Source: Rhizomicrobium sp. (GTDB lineage: Bacteria; Pseudomonadota; Alphaproteobacteria; Micropepsales; Micropepsaceae). From it: a DNA stretch of 64,000 nt. Of this stretch, positions 24,788 through 34,405 are shown one piece after another; within the stretch, counting starts at the first letter, position 1, and each line of letters starts with the position of its first letter. The translations under genes were made by a program, and so were the position numbers. The stretch lies in the NCBI GenBank assembly GCA_037200045.1, contig JBBCHM010000002.1, positions 857,241 through 921,240 of the forward strand. The letters are read 5' to 3'. The notes under the pieces were generated by a model. That model did no database searches. It saw only the letters and a program-made list of their open reading frames with translations, and was not told the origin of the DNA.

Positions 24788-25794
24788 GCGGGTTTCCCGC
24801 CCTGCTCAAACGCGTGGCCGCCGGCGAGCGGCTCGATGCCGACGAGGCCGCGAAGGCGTTCGGCGCCATCATGGCCGGCGAGGTCAGCGAAACGCGGATC
24901 GCTGCGCTGGTCACCGCCCTGGCGGTGCGCCGACCAACGGTCGACGAAATCGTCGGCGCGGTGCGCGCGATGCGGGCCAAGATGACGACCATCGAAGCCA
25001 ATCCCTACGCCATCGATCTATGCGGCACGGGCGGCGACGGGGTCGGAACGCTCAACATCTCCACCGCTTGCGCCTTCGTCGTGGCGGCCTGCGGCGTACC
25101 GGTCGCCAAGCACGGCAATCGCAGCATGTCGTCCAAGAGCGGCACGGCGGACTGCCTGGAGGCGTTGGGCGTGAACATCGCGCTGTCGCCGGCGGCGGCG
25201 TCGCGCTGCCTGCGCGAGGCGGGATTGTGCTTCCTGTTCGCCCAGGCCTATCACCCTGCGATGAAATACGCCGCGCCGGTGCGCAGGGAGCTCGGCTTCC
25301 GCACGATCTTCAACCTGATCGGGCCGCTGTCCAATCCGGCGCGGGTGCGCCGCCAGCTGGTCGGGGTCTACGACAAGGACTGGTGCGTGCCGCTCGCCGA
25401 AGTGCTCGGCAGGCTCGGCGCCGAACGGGCCTGGGTGGTCAATGGCGACGGACTGGACGAACTGGCGATTTCGGGGCCGAGCCATGTCGCGATCCTGGAG
25501 GACGGCAAGGTGTCGACGCGCGAGATCGGGCCGGAGGACGCCGGATTGAGCTGGGCGCCGCTCAAGGCCATCGCGGGCGGGACGGCGGAGGAGAACGCGG
25601 CGGCGCTCCAGCGGCTGTTCGACGGCGAGACGGGCGCCTATCGCGACATCGTGCTGATCAACGCGGCGGCGGCGCTGATCGTGGCGGACAAGGCCAAGGA
25701 TCTGCGCGAGGGCGCGAGGCTCGCGGCGCAGGCGCTGGACAGCGGCGCGGCGCGCGCCAAGCTGGAGAAGATAATCGCGGTATCGAACGCATGA
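24784..25794 (+). CDS. trpD: Anthranilate phosphoribosyltransferase
   Basis: This 336-residue enzyme transfers phosphoribose from PRPP to anthranilate. The PRPP loop is [20 protein letters not shown] (about 79-98), followed by [20 protein letters not shown], which contacts anthranilate and pyrophosphate. [20 protein letters not shown] and [13 protein letters not shown] complete the family pattern. The ATG at 24784 overlaps the trpG stop, and its own stop overlaps trpC, so translation is coupled along the operon. Confidence 0.95.
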   Translation: MSGFPALLKRVAAGERLDADEAAKAFGAIMAGEVSETRIAALVTALAVRRPTVDEIVGAVRAMRAKMTTIEANPYAIDLCGTGGDGVGTLNISTACAFVVAACGVPVAKHGNRSMSSKSGTADCLEALGVNIALSPAAASRCLREAGLCFLFAQAYHPAMKYAAPVRRELGFRTIFNLIGPLSNPARVRRQLVGVYDKDWCVPLAEVLGRLGAERAWVVNGDGLDELAISGPSHVAILEDGKVSTREIGPEDAGLSWAPLKAIAGGTAEENAAALQRLFDGETGAYRDIVLINAAAALIVADKAKDLREGARLAAQALDSGAARAKLEKIIAVSNA

Positions 25795-26591
25795 CCGTCC
25801 TGGACGACATCGCCGCCTATAAGCGCGAGGAAGTCGCGGCCGCGAAGGCGCGCCTGTCCATGGCCGAGATCGAAACCGCGGCGCGCGCGGCACCGCCGGT
25901 ACGCGGCTTCCGCGCGGCGCTGGAGCGGGCGCGGGCGGAGGGGCGTTATGGCCTGATCGCCGAAGTGAAGAAGGCGAGCCCGTCGAAGGGACTGATCCGC
26001 GCCGACTTCGATCCCCCTGCCCTGGCGCGGGCCTATGAGCTTGGCGGCGCGGCGTGCCTCTCGGTCTTGACCGATACGCCGTCCTTCCAGGGTGCGCCGG
26101 AATTCCTGATGCAGGCGCGCGCCGCGACGCATCTACCGGTGCTGCGCAAGGATTTCATGCTCGATTCCTACCAGGTCGCGGAGGCGCGGGCCTGGGGCGC
26201 GGACTGCATCCTGGTCATCCTGGCGATGGTGGGCGACCTGACGGCGAAGACGCTGCTGATGGATGCGGAACATTGGGGCATGGATGCGCTGGTGGAAGTT
26301 CATGACGAGCCCGAACTTGACCGCGCCTTGGCGCTGGGCGCCAAGCTGATCGGCATCAACAATCGCGACCTTCGGACCTTCGTCACCGATCTCGGCGTCA
26401 CGCTGCGCCTTCTGCCGCGCATTCCGAAGGACCGGATCGTGGTCGCCGAGAGCGGGCTCGGAACGCCGGACGATCTCAAGCAGCTGGCCGATGCCGGGGT
26501 CACGACCTATCTGATCGGCGAGAGCCTGATGCGGCAAGCCGATGTGGCGGCGGCGACAGCCGAGCTGATCGGCGCTAAACTGCCGGCATGA
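25791..26591 (+). CDS. trpC: Indole-3-glycerol phosphate synthase
   Basis: This is a 266-residue (beta/alpha)8 barrel enzyme. It closes the pyrrole ring of carboxyphenylamino-deoxyribulose phosphate with loss of carbon dioxide. Catalytic motifs are [15 protein letters not shown] with the lysine and the SPS motif near residue 59, [25 protein letters not shown] with the catalytic Lys, [10 protein letters not shown], and [24 protein letters not shown] binds phosphate. It is a stand-alone TrpC, not fused to TrpF. It overlaps trpD and moaC by four bases at each end. Confidence 0.95.
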   Translation: MTVLDDIAAYKREEVAAAKARLSMAEIETAARAAPPVRGFRAALERARAEGRYGLIAEVKKASPSKGLIRADFDPPALARAYELGGAACLSVLTDTPSFQGAPEFLMQARAATHLPVLRKDFMLDSYQVAEARAWGADCILVILAMVGDLTAKTLLMDAEHWGMDALVEVHDEPELDRALALGAKLIGINNRDLRTFVTDLGVTLRLLPRIPKDRIVVAESGLGTPDDLKQLADAGVTTYLIGESLMRQADVAAATAELIGAKLPA

Positions 26592-27376
26592 ACAAGCTCA
26601 CCCATCTGGACGAGACCGGCGCGGCGCGGATGGTCGACGTCTCGGCCAAGGAGGCGACGGCGCGCGAGGCGACCGCCGAGGCGACGATCCGGCTGTCGGC
26701 GGAGGCGTTCGAGGCCGTGGTGAGCGGCACCGCGAAGAAGGGCGACGTGCTGGCGACGGCGCGGGTCGCCGGCATCATGGCGGCCAAGAAGACCAGCGAG
26801 TTGATCCCGCTCTGCCATCCCATCGCGCTGACCAAGGCGAGCATCGATTTCGAGCCGGATGCGGCGCGGGGCGCGATCCGCGTCCTGGCGAGCGCCAAGA
26901 CGACGGGATCGACCGGCGTCGAGATGGAGGCGCTGACCGCGGCCAGCATCGCGGCGCTGACGATCTACGACATGATCAAGGCGATGGACAAAGGCGCGGT
27001 CATCGAGGGCGTGAAGCTGCTCGCCAAGTCGGGCGGCAAGAGCGGCGATTTCGTCGCCGAGGCGCCCAAGCCGGCAAAACCCGCCTATCGCTCGGCGGGC
27101 ATGATCGGGCGCGCCAAGCCTTCGGCCATCATGGGCGAAGTGTCGGCGCCGCGTCCCAACGCCGACAAGCAGCGCGAGACCGGCCAGCAGCGCGAATCGT
27201 TCCGCGCCTTTATGACTTCAAACCGCCTGCGCGCGACGCAATGGGCGAAGGACGCGGACGTGCCGGTGTCGGAGATCTACGCCTTCTTGACCGGCAAGAC
27301 GCGCGCGATGCCGAGGGATGTCGCCGAAAAGCTGGCGCGGGCGGCGCGGACGCGAACCGAAGACATGTTCCGATGA
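26588..27376 (+). CDS. moaC: Cyclic pyranopterin monophosphate synthase with C-terminal HTH extension
   Basis: This is a 262-residue protein; ordinary MoaC is about 160. The first 158 residues are complete Moa[49 protein letters not shown] with the conserved His, [24 protein letters not shown] with the catalytic Asp/Lys, and [12 protein letters not shown]. It converts the MoaA product to cPMP in molybdopterin synthesis. A basic, Pro-rich linker (about 159-205) follows. Then comes a 57-residue segment resembling an XRE-type helix-turn-helix, with [20 protein letters not shown] and [14 protein letters not shown]. The frame is continuous, so this is a genuine fusion in the sequence, not a read-through error. 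The stop overlaps the moeA start. Confidence 0.92.
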   Translation: MNKLTHLDETGAARMVDVSAKEATAREATAEATIRLSAEAFEAVVSGTAKKGDVLATARVAGIMAAKKTSELIPLCHPIALTKASIDFEPDAARGAIRVLASAKTTGSTGVEMEALTAASIAALTIYDMIKAMDKGAVIEGVKLLAKSGGKSGDFVAEAPKPAKPAYRSAGMIGRAKPSAIMGEVSAPRPNADKQRETGQQRESFRAFMTSNRLRATQWAKDADVPVSEIYAFLTGKTRAMPRDVAEKLARAARTRTEDMFR

Positions 27377-28560
27377 TTTCGGTCGAGGATGCGGTCCGGC
27401 GGATCGTTTCGGCGTTCTCGCCGGTCGGCGCCGAGACGGTGGGGATCGGCGCGGCAGCGGGGCGCGTGCTGGCCGAGGATGCCGTCGCGCGCATGAACCA
27501 GCCACCCGATCCGGTCTCGTCGATGGACGGCTATGCGGTGCGCGCGCCGGATGCGCCTGTGGGCGCGACCCTGAAAGTGGTTGGTTCGTCGCCCGCGGGG
27601 CATCCCTATGGCGGAACGCTGCGGGCCGGCGAGGCGGTGCGCATCTTCACTGGCGGCGTGGTGCCCGAGGGCGCCGACAGCATCGTCATCCAGGAAGACA
27701 CGAGCGCGAGCGACGGCCGCGTGACCGTGAACGCCGCCGCCATCGCGATGCGGCATATCCGCGTCGCCGGCCTCGACTTCAAGACGGGCGATGCCATCGT
27801 GAAGGCCGGGCGGCGGCTTTCGGCGCGCGACGTGTCGCTGATCGCCGCCGGCGATATTCCGGCGGTGCGGGTTCGCCGCCGGCCGCGCGTGGCGCTCGCG
27901 GCGACGGGCGACGAGCTTTCGCCGCCGGGAAACCCCAAAAAGCCGGGCGGTATCGTCGCGTCTTCCGGCTATGCCCTCTCCGCGATGATCGCGCGCTGGG
28001 GCGGCGAGACGCTCGACCTGGGCATCATCCCCGATAAGGCGGAAGCAATCGCGGCCATCGCCGACCGCGCGGCGGGCGCCGACCTGATCGTCACGCTGGG
28101 CGGCGCCTCGGTGGGCGATCACGACCTGGTGCAGAAGGCGCTGGGACCGCGCGGCTTCGAGCTGGACTTCTGGAAGGTCGCGATGCGGCCGGGAAAGCCG
28201 CTGATCTTCGGCCGGCTCGGCGCAACACCGCTGCTTGGCCTGCCGGGCAATCCGGTCTCGACGCTGGTCTGCGCGATGCTGTTCCTCAAGCCCGCCGTCG
28301 CGGCGCTGCTGGGAACGGAGGCGCAGGACGAGGCCGTGACGATGCGGCTCGCGCGCGAGATGAAGGAAAACGACGGGCGCCAGGACTATGTGCGGGCGCG
28401 GCTGACCACGAAGGACGGCGAGCGCTTCGCCGAGCCGTTCACGATCCAGGATTCATCCATGCTGAGCGTCCTGGCGCGGGCCGACGCGCTGATCGTGCGC
28501 CCGCCCCGCGCGCCGGCGGCGAAGATCGGCGACGCGGTGCCAGTGCTGGTACTCGAATAG
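27373..28560 (+). CDS. moeA: Molybdopterin molybdenumtransferase
   Basis: This 395-residue MoeA/gephyrin-type enzyme inserts molybdate into adenylated molybdopterin. Family parts are [14 protein letters not shown] near residue 49, [20 protein letters not shown], and [15 protein letters not shown] at the start of the MoaB-like domain. [36 protein letters not shown], and [18 protein letters not shown] form the active site. The ATG at 27373 overlaps the moaC stop as ATGA. It ends the trpGDC-moaC-moeA unit; a strong hairpin starts one base after its stop. Confidence 0.94.
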   Translation: MISVEDAVRRIVSAFSPVGAETVGIGAAAGRVLAEDAVARMNQPPDPVSSMDGYAVRAPDAPVGATLKVVGSSPAGHPYGGTLRAGEAVRIFTGGVVPEGADSIVIQEDTSASDGRVTVNAAAIAMRHIRVAGLDFKTGDAIVKAGRRLSARDVSLIAAGDIPAVRVRRRPRVALAATGDELSPPGNPKKPGGIVASSGYALSAMIARWGGETLDLGIIPDKAEAIAAIADRAAGADLIVTLGGASVGDHDLVQKALGPRGFELDFWKVAMRPGKPLIFGRLGATPLLGLPGNPVSTLVCAMLFLKPAVAALLGTEAQDEAVTMRLAREMKENDGRQDYVRARLTTKDGERFAEPFTIQDSSMLSVLARADALIVRPPRAPAAKIGDAVPVLVLE

Positions 28561-28588
28561 AAAGAGCGGGCGCTGGGCCCGCTCTTTT
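28561..28588. terminator. Bidirectional intrinsic terminator
   Basis: An 11-base perfect stem, AAAGAGCGGGC / GCCCGCTCTTT, with a five-base loop, flanked by A-run on the left and T-run on the right. It serves moeA on the plus strand and the small exported-protein gene at 28596-28901 on the minus strand. Nearly the same stem recurs at 28964-28992 and 29392-29415. Confidence 0.85.
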
Positions 28589-28595
28589 CGTGTTC

Positions 28596-28901
28596 TCAAT
28601 GATGGTGGCCGCCGCCGCCGTGCCCGCCACCATGTCCGCCACCGCCATGGCCGCCGCCACCATGCCCGCCGCCCCTGTGGCCGCCGCCATGGCCGTGGCC
28701 GCCGCCACCAAAACCAAAGCCGAGCGTCAGGCCCGATCCGTAATAGCCGGGGCCATAATAGTGATGGTGATGCACGTGCCAGCAACGATATCTGTTGCAC
28801 ACGACCCGCGCGTCGGCCGGCGCAACCGCCGCCGTAAGCACCGCGCCGGCGACGCCTGCCGCGAGCGCGGCACGCATGAGGACATTGCGAAAATTGGGCA
28901 T
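28596..28901 (-). CDS. Small exported Gly/His-rich protein (CNRYxCWHV family, paralogue 1)
   Basis: This 101-residue protein begins with a clear signal peptide: MPNFRNVLMR, a hydrophobic Ala/Val core, and a likely cut near PADA-R. The mature part begins ARVVCNRYRCWHVHHHHYYG, then GSGLTLGFGFGGGGHG, and finishes with about 30 residues of GGGH repeats ending HHH. Two Cys within seven residues and many His suggest metal binding or a disulfide; this is inference. AAGGAG lies nine bases upstream of the ATG at 28901, a strong ribosome site. It is one of three tandem paralogues, each followed by the same terminator stem. I know no function for the family. Confidence 0.82.
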   Translation of the reverse strand: MPNFRNVLMRAALAAGVAGAVLTAAVAPADARVVCNRYRCWHVHHHHYYGPGYYGSGLTLGFGFGGGGHGHGGGHRGGGHGGGGHGGGGHGGGHGGGGHHH

Positions 28902-28934
28902 TGCGAACTCCTTGGTGCTGGCCCCCTTGGTGGG

Positions 28935-28959
28935 AACTCCCGCGCACGCAATGTGTTGC
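28935..28959 (-). promoter_or_regulatory. Degenerate EcfG-like promoter of paralogue 1
   Basis: On the minus strand GCAAC (28959-28955) and AGTT (28938-28935) are separated by 16 bases. This differs by one base in each element from the GGAAC-N16/17-CGTT consensus of the alphaproteobacterial general stress sigma factor EcfG. It is weaker than the matches upstream of paralogues 2 and 3. Confidence 0.3.
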
Positions 28960-28963
28960 GCAA

Positions 28964-28992
28964 AAAAGAGCGGGCCTGACGCCCGCTCTTTT
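28964..28992. terminator. Intrinsic terminator of paralogue 2
   Basis: A perfect 12-base stem, AAAAGAGCGGGC / GCCCGCTCTTTT, with loop CTGAC. It lies just after the minus-strand gene 28999-29307. The stem is the same as at 28561-28588, showing that the terminator was duplicated with the gene. Confidence 0.85.
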
Positions 28993-28998
28993 CGTTCG

Positions 28999-29307
28999 TT
29001 AGCGGTGGTGGCCGCCGCCATGTCCGCCACCGTGGAAGCCACCGCCGTGCCAGCCACCATGGTAGCGACCGCCGCCGAAACCAAAGCCGAACGTCACGCC
29101 GGGGCCGTAATAGCCAGGCCCATAGTAGTAGCTGGGGTAGTAGTAGGGATCGTAGTACGGATCGTCGTAATAGGCGTGCACATGCCAGCAATGATACCGG
29201 TTGCACACGACGCGCGCCGACGCCGGCGTGGCCGTCAGCGCCGCCGTTCCGCCGAGCACCGCCGCAGCCAGCGCCGCCCGCGTGAGAACTTTTCCGAACT
29301 TCGTCAT
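28999..29307 (-). CDS. Small exported Tyr/Gly/His-rich protein (CNRYxCWHV family, paralogue 2)
   Basis: This 102-residue protein has a signal peptide (MTKFGKVLTRAALAAAVLGG, cut near PASA-R). The mature part starts ARVVCNRYHCWHVHAYYDDP, then a Tyr-rich run with repeated YYDPYY and YYGPGYYGPG, then GVTFGFGFGGGRYHGGW and GGGH repeats. It is clearly a duplicate of the gene at 28596-28901, sharing CNRYxCWHVH and the GFGFGGG stretch. AAGGAGG lies seven bases upstream of the ATG at 29307; the longer frame to 29376 lacks a ribosome site. A good EcfG-like promoter lies at 29341-29365, so induction by general stress is likely. Confidence 0.83.
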   Translation of the reverse strand: MTKFGKVLTRAALAAAVLGGTAALTATPASARVVCNRYHCWHVHAYYDDPYYDPYYYPSYYYGPGYYGPGVTFGFGFGGGRYHGGWHGGGFHGGGHGGGHHR

Positions 29308-29340
29308 CGCAACCTCCTTGGCTGCCTCTCCCGTCCCGGA

Positions 29341-29365
29341 AACGTGCGGCGGAATATGGCGTTCC
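29341..29365 (-). promoter_or_regulatory. EcfG-type (general stress response) promoter
   Basis: On the minus strand GGAAC (29365-29361) and CGTT (29344-29341) are spaced by 16 bases, an exact match to the GGAAC-N16/17-CGTT consensus for alphaproteobacterial EcfG sigma factors. The predicted start lies about 27 bases before the ATG at 29307. Confidence 0.65.
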
Positions 29366-29391
29366 GGGCATGACAAAATGAGACAAGAAGA

Positions 29392-29415
29392 AGAGCGGGC
29401 CTTGCGGCCCGCTCT
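29392..29415. terminator. Terminator-like hairpin of paralogue 3
   Basis: A perfect 10-base stem, AGAGCGGGCC / GGCCCGCTCT, with a four-base loop. It lies downstream of the minus-strand gene 29434-29706, whose transcript then meets an AAGAAGAAG-complement T-rich tract. Its core is shared with the two preceding terminators. Confidence 0.75.
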
Positions 29416-29433
29416 CTCCGAGGCTGGCCGGGG

Positions 29434-29706
29434 TTAGAACGTCACCCACAGGCCGTTGCGCCAGTAGCCGCGGCCCCGGTGATCGCCACGCCAGCGGTAT
29501 CCATACCGATGGTGATAGCGCCAATCGTCGCCGTAGAAGCGGACGCCGAGCGTCGCCGGATAATCGTAGCGATCCGTCACATGCCAGCAATCGCCGAAAC
29601 GATTGCTGGCGGTGCGCGCGTCGGCCGTCGTGGTGGTCGCGGCCAGCGCGCCGATGCCGAGCACCGCGGCCACGGCGCCGGTGGTCATGAGTTTGCGGAT
29701 GGTCAT
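29434..29706 (-). CDS. Small exported protein (CNRYxCWHV family, paralogue 3)
   Basis: This 90-residue protein has a signal peptide (MTIRKLMTTGAVAAVLGIGA, likely cut near TADA-R). The mature part reads ARTASNRFGDCWHVTDRYDY, keeping the NR[YF]..CWHV core but with Ser in place of the first Cys. It continues with a Tyr/Arg/Trp-rich tail (YRWRGDHRGRGYW) instead of Gly/His repeats. The start at 29706 has GGAG eight bases upstream; an ATG five codons earlier is possible. An EcfG-like promoter lies at 29750-29775. It is divergent from lexA. Confidence 0.8.
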   Translation of the reverse strand: MTIRKLMTTGAVAAVLGIGALAATTTTADARTASNRFGDCWHVTDRYDYPATLGVRFYGDDWRYHHRYGYRWRGDHRGRGYWRNGLWVTF

Positions 29707-29749
29707 GGGGTTCGTCTCCATGTTGGGGTGCGCCCTCTCCGGTCCTCTC

Positions 29750-29775
29750 AACGGGCCGACCGAGAGTCCCGTTCC
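29750..29775 (-). promoter_or_regulatory. EcfG-type (general stress response) promoter
   Basis: On the minus strand GGAAC (29775-29771) and CGTT (29753-29750) are spaced by 17 bases, matching the EcfG consensus exactly. It would drive the exported-protein gene at 29434-29706 with a leader of roughly 37 bases. Confidence 0.65.
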
Positions 29776-29807
29776 GGGAACCGCTGGAGTTTCATAGATG
29801 TTGTACG

Positions 29808-29836
29808 TTGACGCTTCGAAAGAACTAAAGTAGAAC
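29808..29836 (+). promoter_or_regulatory. lexA promoter with LexA (SOS) box
   Basis: A -35 element TTGACG (29808-29813) and a -10 element TAGAAC (29831-29836) are 17 bases apart. The alphaproteobacterial direct-repeat LexA box GAAC-TAAAGTA-GAAC covers 29822-29836, the second half of the spacer and the whole -10. LexA bound here would block polymerase, giving autoregulation. The same layout is found at 57075-57103. Confidence 0.8.
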
Positions 29837-29904
29837 GATTCTCCGTGTTTCGGCTTTGTTCGCCCCTGCTTCGGGCGGCGCCGCTCAAGAGGGACGTGGA
29901 ACTC

Positions 29905-30645
29905 ATGCTCACGCGCAAGCAATACGAACTCCTGATGTTCATCCACGAGCGGATTCGGGAGTCCGGCGTGCCGCCGTCCTTCGACGAGATGAAGGACGCG
30001 CTCGACCTGAAGTCCAAATCGGGCATCCACCGGCTGATCACGGCGCTGGAAGAGCGCGGGTTCCTCAGGCGCATGGAAAAGCGGGCGCGGGCGCTCGAGA
30101 TCATGAAGCTGCCGGAAAACGTATCGGATACGCTCAGGCCCGCGACGACGCGCAGCCAGTCGATGCGCGCGGCCAGTCCGCGCCACGGCAGGAGCGAGAA
30201 CCGGATCTCGAACGACGCCCGCATGGCGGGCGGCCCGCGCCGGCCCGTCGGCGACGGCGAGGCCGCGGTCAACGTGCCGCTGGTTGGGCGCATCGCGGCC
30301 GGCACGCCCATCGAGGCGCTGCAGAACAAGGTCGGCGACGTGCCGGTGCCGGGCGGCATGATCGGGCGCGGCGACCATTACGCGCTCGAAGTGACGGGCG
30401 ACTCGATGATCAATGCCGGCATCCTAGACGGCGACACGGTGATCATCCAGGAAGCCGATGTGGCGAACACCGGCGAGATCGTAGTGGCGCTGGTCGACAA
30501 CCAGGAAGCGACGCTGAAGCGGCTGCGCCGGCGCGGCGATTCGATCGCGCTGGAAGCGGCGAACCCGGCCTATGAGACGCGGCTCTACGGCGCCGACCGG
30601 GTGCGCATTCAGGGCAAGCTGGTGGGCCTGATCCGGCGGTACTGA
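29905..30645 (+). CDS. lexA: LexA repressor
   Basis: This 246-residue protein is the SOS master repressor and self-cleaving serine protease. The winged-helix N-terminus has [40 protein letters not shown] and [15 protein letters not shown] basic Ala/Arg-rich linker (about 78-125) is longer than in E. coli. The Ala-Gly cleavage site is in [13 protein letters not shown]. The catalytic Ser is in [15 protein letters not shown] and the Lys in [12 protein letters not shown] chose the ATG at 29905, which matches the family start; an in-frame GTG at 29845 adds 20 atypical residues. Its own LexA box lies at 29822-29836. The last 37 bases overlap the convergent comEC 3' end. Confidence 0.94.
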   Translation: MLTRKQYELLMFIHERIRESGVPPSFDEMKDALDLKSKSGIHRLITALEERGFLRRMEKRARALEIMKLPENVSDTLRPATTRSQSMRAASPRHGRSENRISNDARMAGGPRRPVGDGEAAVNVPLVGRIAAGTPIEALQNKVGDVPVPGGMIGRGDHYALEVTGDSMINAGILDGDTVIIQEADVANTGEIVVALVDNQEATLKRLRRRGDSIALEAANPAYETRLYGADRVRIQGKLVGLIRRY

Positions 30646-32813
30646 GGCTTCGGCTGGGCGCTCCACGGGCGCAGGCCCCTGTCCTGCTCCACGGTCTCGA
30701 CGCGCAGCGGCGGGCCGATCCATACCGCATAGCCGTTGTCGCGCGCGATATCGAAACGATCGATCACGAGCTTGGGGCCGGCGCATTTGCGGCGCGTCGG
30801 AACGGCGCTGACCACGATGGCGGCCGTCGCGCAATCCTCCCCCAGCGCATCGATGCGCGAGACATCGGCGATCAAGAGGCCGTTCGCGGTGCGGGCGATG
30901 CAGCCGAGCGCGTCGCAATGCACGCCGTCCGATGGCGTGGCGATGACATCGTCGCCGGCGCGCGCGTCGCCGTCGCGCTTCAGCCATTCGGCGGCGGAAT
31001 AATTGTCCTTGGCCTTGCGGAAAAGTTTCAACGCGCCATCGGGACCGCGGATCGCAACGGTGAGGCCGTCGCGCGCCACTAGCAGGTCGGGCGGCGGCGT
31101 TGCATAGGCCAGGCCGATGCCGAGCAGCAGCGGCGCGAAGCCGAACCAGCGCCAGGGCTTGCGCCACAATCCCAGCCACAATCCGCCGAGCGAGACCACA
31201 ACCAGCGCGCTCACCGGCCAGGCCGGCATCACCGAAACGGCGCCCGGCAGGCCCGAGACCCAGCGGCCCATCGCCAGCATGACCTCGATTCCGAAGCCGA
31301 GCACGCGCAGCGGCCAGGCGTCGAGGCCGAGCGGCATCAGGAACACCGACAGCGCCGCCGCCGGCATGGCGACGAAACCCATGATCGGCATGGCGAGCAG
31401 GTTGCCGAGCACGGCGTAATGGGTGGCGCGGTCGAAATGGTAGATGGCGTAGGGCACGGTCGCGATGCTGCCGACCAGGCTGGTGGTCGCGATGCCGCGC
31501 ATATAGCGGCGCACCGCCGCGAAGCGCTTCGGCGCGAAGGTTTCAGGGCGTGGCCGCGCCTGCTCCCACTCCGCCACGGCGATGAGGCCGACCACGGCGG
31601 CGAAGGACATCTGGAAGCCCGGCTCGATCAGACTTTCAGGGCCGAGCAAGAGGATGATCCCCGCTGCCAGCGCCAGCGTGCGCATCGAGAGCGCGGGACG
31701 GTCGAGCAGCACGGCCAGGAGCATGCTCGCCAGCATGACGAAGGCGCGCGTCGAGGCCGAAGAGGCGCCGGAGATCATCAGATAGAACGCGGCGGCGCCG
31801 AGCGCCGCGACCGCGGCCCATTTCTTGATCGGATAGCGCAGGGCGATCGCGGGAAACGCCGCGAGCAGCGCGCGCAGCACCCAGAACACCCCGCCGCCGA
31901 CCAGCGCCATGTGCAGGCCGGCGATGGCGAGGACGTGCGCGAGGCCGGCGTCGCGCAGGGCCTGCTCGTCCGCGTCGGAGATCGCGGCGCGGTCGCCGGT
32001 GATCAGCGCCGAGGCGATACCGCCGGTGCTGCCGGGAAGCACTTCGTGGATGCGCGCCGTCATCCGTGTACGGAGCGTCTCGACGAACAGGTGCCAGCGG
32101 TCGCTCAAGGAGGGCTCGCCCAGCGGCGCGATGGGCTTGGGCCGGCCATAGGCATAGCCGACGCCGCCGAGGCGCAGGTAATAGGCGGCGCGGCCGAAAT
32201 CATAGGCCCCCGGCGCGGCCGGGGCCGGCGGCGGCATCAAGACGGCGGTAACGTGCACCCAGGAGCCGGGCGGCGGCAGCGGCGTGTCGGCGCGCACCGA
32301 GATGCGCACCCGGGCGGGCGTCGTGCCGGGCGTGAAACGCTTGCCGCGGATGTCGCCCAGGACGAAGCGGATACCCTTGCCGTGCAGCTCGGCCGCCTCG
32401 ATCCGGCCGTCGATCCCGAGGGGACCGATGCGCTGCGCGAGAACCGGCGCGGAGACGATCTCGGTGCGCAGTTTCGCGAGCGCAAATCCGAACGTGATTG
32501 CGGCGAGCGCGGCAAGGAGAATCCGCAGCGCGGCGTTCTGCGTGCCGGACACGCCGAAGATCGCCGCAACCGTGGCGAGCGCGGCAACGCCGGCCCAGGC
32601 CGGCGACGGCTCGAACGGGAGCGCGAAATAGACGCCGATGCCCGCGCCGAGGCCGGCCGGCAGCCAGAGCGGCCAGCGGTCGCGCTCGGCCAGCGCGGCG
32701 CGGCCGAGCGCGGCGAAGGCGCCGCCGAGAAGCGCGATCCAGCGCGCCGGAGCGGGCCACGCGCCGGCGGGCACGAAACGGCGAAAAGGGAGGAACCGGC
32801 CTGCTGTTCCCAC
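30609..32813 (-). CDS. comEC: ComEC/Rec2 family DNA-uptake channel protein
   Basis: This is a 734-residue polytopic inner-membrane protein. The N-terminal DUF4131-like part (about 45-225) is followed by the competence domain with [20 protein letters not shown] and the diagnostic [19 protein letters not shown] near residue 295. Many membrane segments follow, with [19 protein letters not shown]. The C-terminal soluble part is short and lacks the HxHxDH metal site of the beta-lactamase-like domain, as is common in Alphaproteobacteria. It would carry single-stranded DNA across the inner membrane. The predicted start is a GTG at 32813, and is uncertain. No other competence gene is nearby. Confidence 0.88.
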   Translation of the reverse strand: MGTAGRFLPFRRFVPAGAWPAPARWIALLGGAFAALGRAALAERDRWPLWLPAGLGAGIGVYFALPFEPSPAWAGVAALATVAAIFGVSGTQNAALRILLAALAAITFGFALAKLRTEIVSAPVLAQRIGPLGIDGRIEAAELHGKGIRFVLGDIRGKRFTPGTTPARVRISVRADTPLPPPGSWVHVTAVLMPPPAPAAPGAYDFGRAAYYLRLGGVGYAYGRPKPIAPLGEPSLSDRWHLFVETLRTRMTARIHEVLPGSTGGIASALITGDRAAISDADEQALRDAGLAHVLAIAGLHMALVGGGVFWVLRALLAAFPAIALRYPIKKWAAVAALGAAAFYLMISGASSASTRAFVMLASMLLAVLLDRPALSMRTLALAAGIILLLGPESLIEPGFQMSFAAVVGLIAVAEWEQARPRPETFAPKRFAAVRRYMRGIATTSLVGSIATVPYAIYHFDRATHYAVLGNLLAMPIMGFVAMPAAALSVFLMPLGLDAWPLRVLGFGIEVMLAMGRWVSGLPGAVSVMPAWPVSALVVVSLGGLWLGLWRKPWRWFGFAPLLLGIGLAYATPPPDLLVARDGLTVAIRGPDGALKLFRKAKDNYSAAEWLKRDGDARAGDDVIATPSDGVHCDALGCIARTANGLLIADVSRIDALGEDCATAAIVVSAVPTRRKCAGPKLVIDRFDIARDNGYAVWIGPPLRVETVEQDRGLRPWSAQPKPQYRRIRPTSLP

Positions 32814-32874
32814 ACGGGTAACCGTTTGCTAGAAGCTCGCCGCAAACGCCGGCCACACCTCCAAGCCAAGCATA

Positions 32875-34284
32875 ATGACCCAGAACAAGAAACCCGTCCT
32901 GCGCTTCGCGCCCTCGCCCACCGGCTACCTGCATATCGGCGGGGCGCGGACGGCGCTGTTCAACTGGCTCTACGCCCGGCATACCGGCGGCAGTTTCCTG
33001 CTGCGCATCGAGGACACCGACCGCGAGCGCTCGACCCCGCAGGCGGTGGACGCGATCCTGAAGGGCATGGCGTGGCTGGGCCTCGAATGGGACGGCCAGA
33101 CCGTCTACCAGTTCGCCCGCGCCGACCGGCACCGCGCCGTTGCCGAGCAGTTGCTCGCCGAGGGCAAAGCCTATCGCTGCTTCGCCACCGCCGACGAGCT
33201 GACCCAGATGCGCGAGGCGCAGAAGGCCGCCGGCCAGCCGATGCGCTATGACGGGCGCTGGCGCGACCGCGATCCTTCCGAGGGCGGTGGCAAGCCTTTC
33301 GTCGTCCGTTTGAAGGCGCGGCAGACCGGCGAGACCGTGGTGCACGACAAGGTGCTGGGCGATGTGACGTTCCAGAACGACCAGCTCGACGACATGGTGC
33401 TGCTGCGCAGCGACGGCAATCCGACCTATATGCTGGCGGTGGTGGTCGACGACTATGACATGGGCGTGACCCATGTCATTCGCGGCGCCGATCACCTGAA
33501 CAACGCCGCGCGGCAGCTCCAGATCATCGAGCAGATGGGCTGGCCGGTGCCGGTCTATGCCCATGTGCCGCTGATCCATGGGCCCGACGGCGCCAAGCTG
33601 TCGAAGCGCCACGGCGCGCTGGCGGTCGATGCCTATCGCGACATGGGCTATCTGCCCGAGACGATGCGCAACTATCTGCTGCGGCTGGGCTGGAGCCATG
33701 GCGACAGCGAGACGATCTCGACCGAGCAGGCGATCGAATGGTTCAACCTGGAGAGCATCGGCAAGAGCCCGGCGCGGATGGACTTCAAGAAACTCGACAA
33801 TCTGAACGGCCACTACATCCGCCAGTCGAGCGACGCGGCGCTGACCGCCGAGGTCGTGGCGCTCCTGGACCACAAGGTGCCACCGCAGCCGCTGAGCATG
33901 GAGGCGCGCGAGCGGCTGACCCGGGCGATGCCGGGCCTGAAGGAGCGGGCCAAGACCATCGTCGAGCTCGCGGCCGCCGCCGACTTTCTGTACACGGATG
34001 GTCCGCGCACGCTGGACGCCGCGGCGGAGAAATTGTTGACGCCGGACGCGCGCGCCACGCTCGGCAAAATGCTGCCGGCGCTGGAGGCGACGGACTGGTC
34101 GGGGCCGGCGCTGGAGGCGGCCGCGCGGATGTTTGCAGAGAGTGCCGGGCTCAAGCTCGGCCAGGTGGCGCAGCCCTTGCGCGCCGCGATCACCGGCAAG
34201 GCGTCGTCGCCGCCTTTGTTCGATACCATGGCCCTCCTGGGACGGGACGAATCCCTCACCCGGCTAAGGGCTTATGCCGGCTGA
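32875..34284 (+). CDS. gltX: Glutamyl-tRNA synthetase
   Basis: This is a 469-residue class Ib synthetase that charges tRNA-Glu. The HIGH-type motif is [20 protein letters not shown] near residue 12. [18 protein letters not shown] binds glutamate. The KMSKS-type motif is [13 protein letters not shown] near residue 240. The C-terminal anticodon-binding helical domain ends with [13 protein letters not shown] and KLSKR are normal for GltX. It is divergent from comEC. Many Alphaproteobacteria have a second GltX for tRNA-Gln mischarging; none is seen here. Confidence 0.95.
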   Translation: MTQNKKPVLRFAPSPTGYLHIGGARTALFNWLYARHTGGSFLLRIEDTDRERSTPQAVDAILKGMAWLGLEWDGQTVYQFARADRHRAVAEQLLAEGKAYRCFATADELTQMREAQKAAGQPMRYDGRWRDRDPSEGGGKPFVVRLKARQTGETVVHDKVLGDVTFQNDQLDDMVLLRSDGNPTYMLAVVVDDYDMGVTHVIRGADHLNNAARQLQIIEQMGWPVPVYAHVPLIHGPDGAKLSKRHGALAVDAYRDMGYLPETMRNYLLRLGWSHGDSETISTEQAIEWFNLESIGKSPARMDFKKLDNLNGHYIRQSSDAALTAEVVALLDHKVPPQPLSMEARERLTRAMPGLKERAKTIVELAAAADFLYTDGPRTLDAAAEKLLTPDARATLGKMLPALEATDWSGPALEAAARMFAESAGLKLGQVAQPLRAAITGKASSPPLFDTMALLGRDESLTRLRAYAG

Positions 34285-34321
34285 TGCGCCGGTAGGCAGC
34301 GACAAAATACAGGCAGGACAG

Positions 34322-34350
34322 GTGACGCGGTTAACCTGCCCGCCTATACT
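34322..34350 (+). promoter_or_regulatory. Candidate gltA promoter
   Basis: A -35 GTGACG (34322-34327) and a -10 TATACT (34345-34350) are 17 bases apart. Four of six and five of six positions match the housekeeping consensus. The start would lie about 50 bases before the gltA ATG. Confidence 0.5.
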
Positions 34351-34405
34351 TGCTGCACTGCGACATAGCCCGGTCGGCCCCGCGCCGGACCCCAAGGAGC
34401 CAACG

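Noticed and set aside
32875-34284. HIGG in place of HIGH in glutamyl-tRNA synthetase as an anomaly
   Set aside because: H(V/I)GG and KLSKR are the normal motif forms in bacterial GltX.
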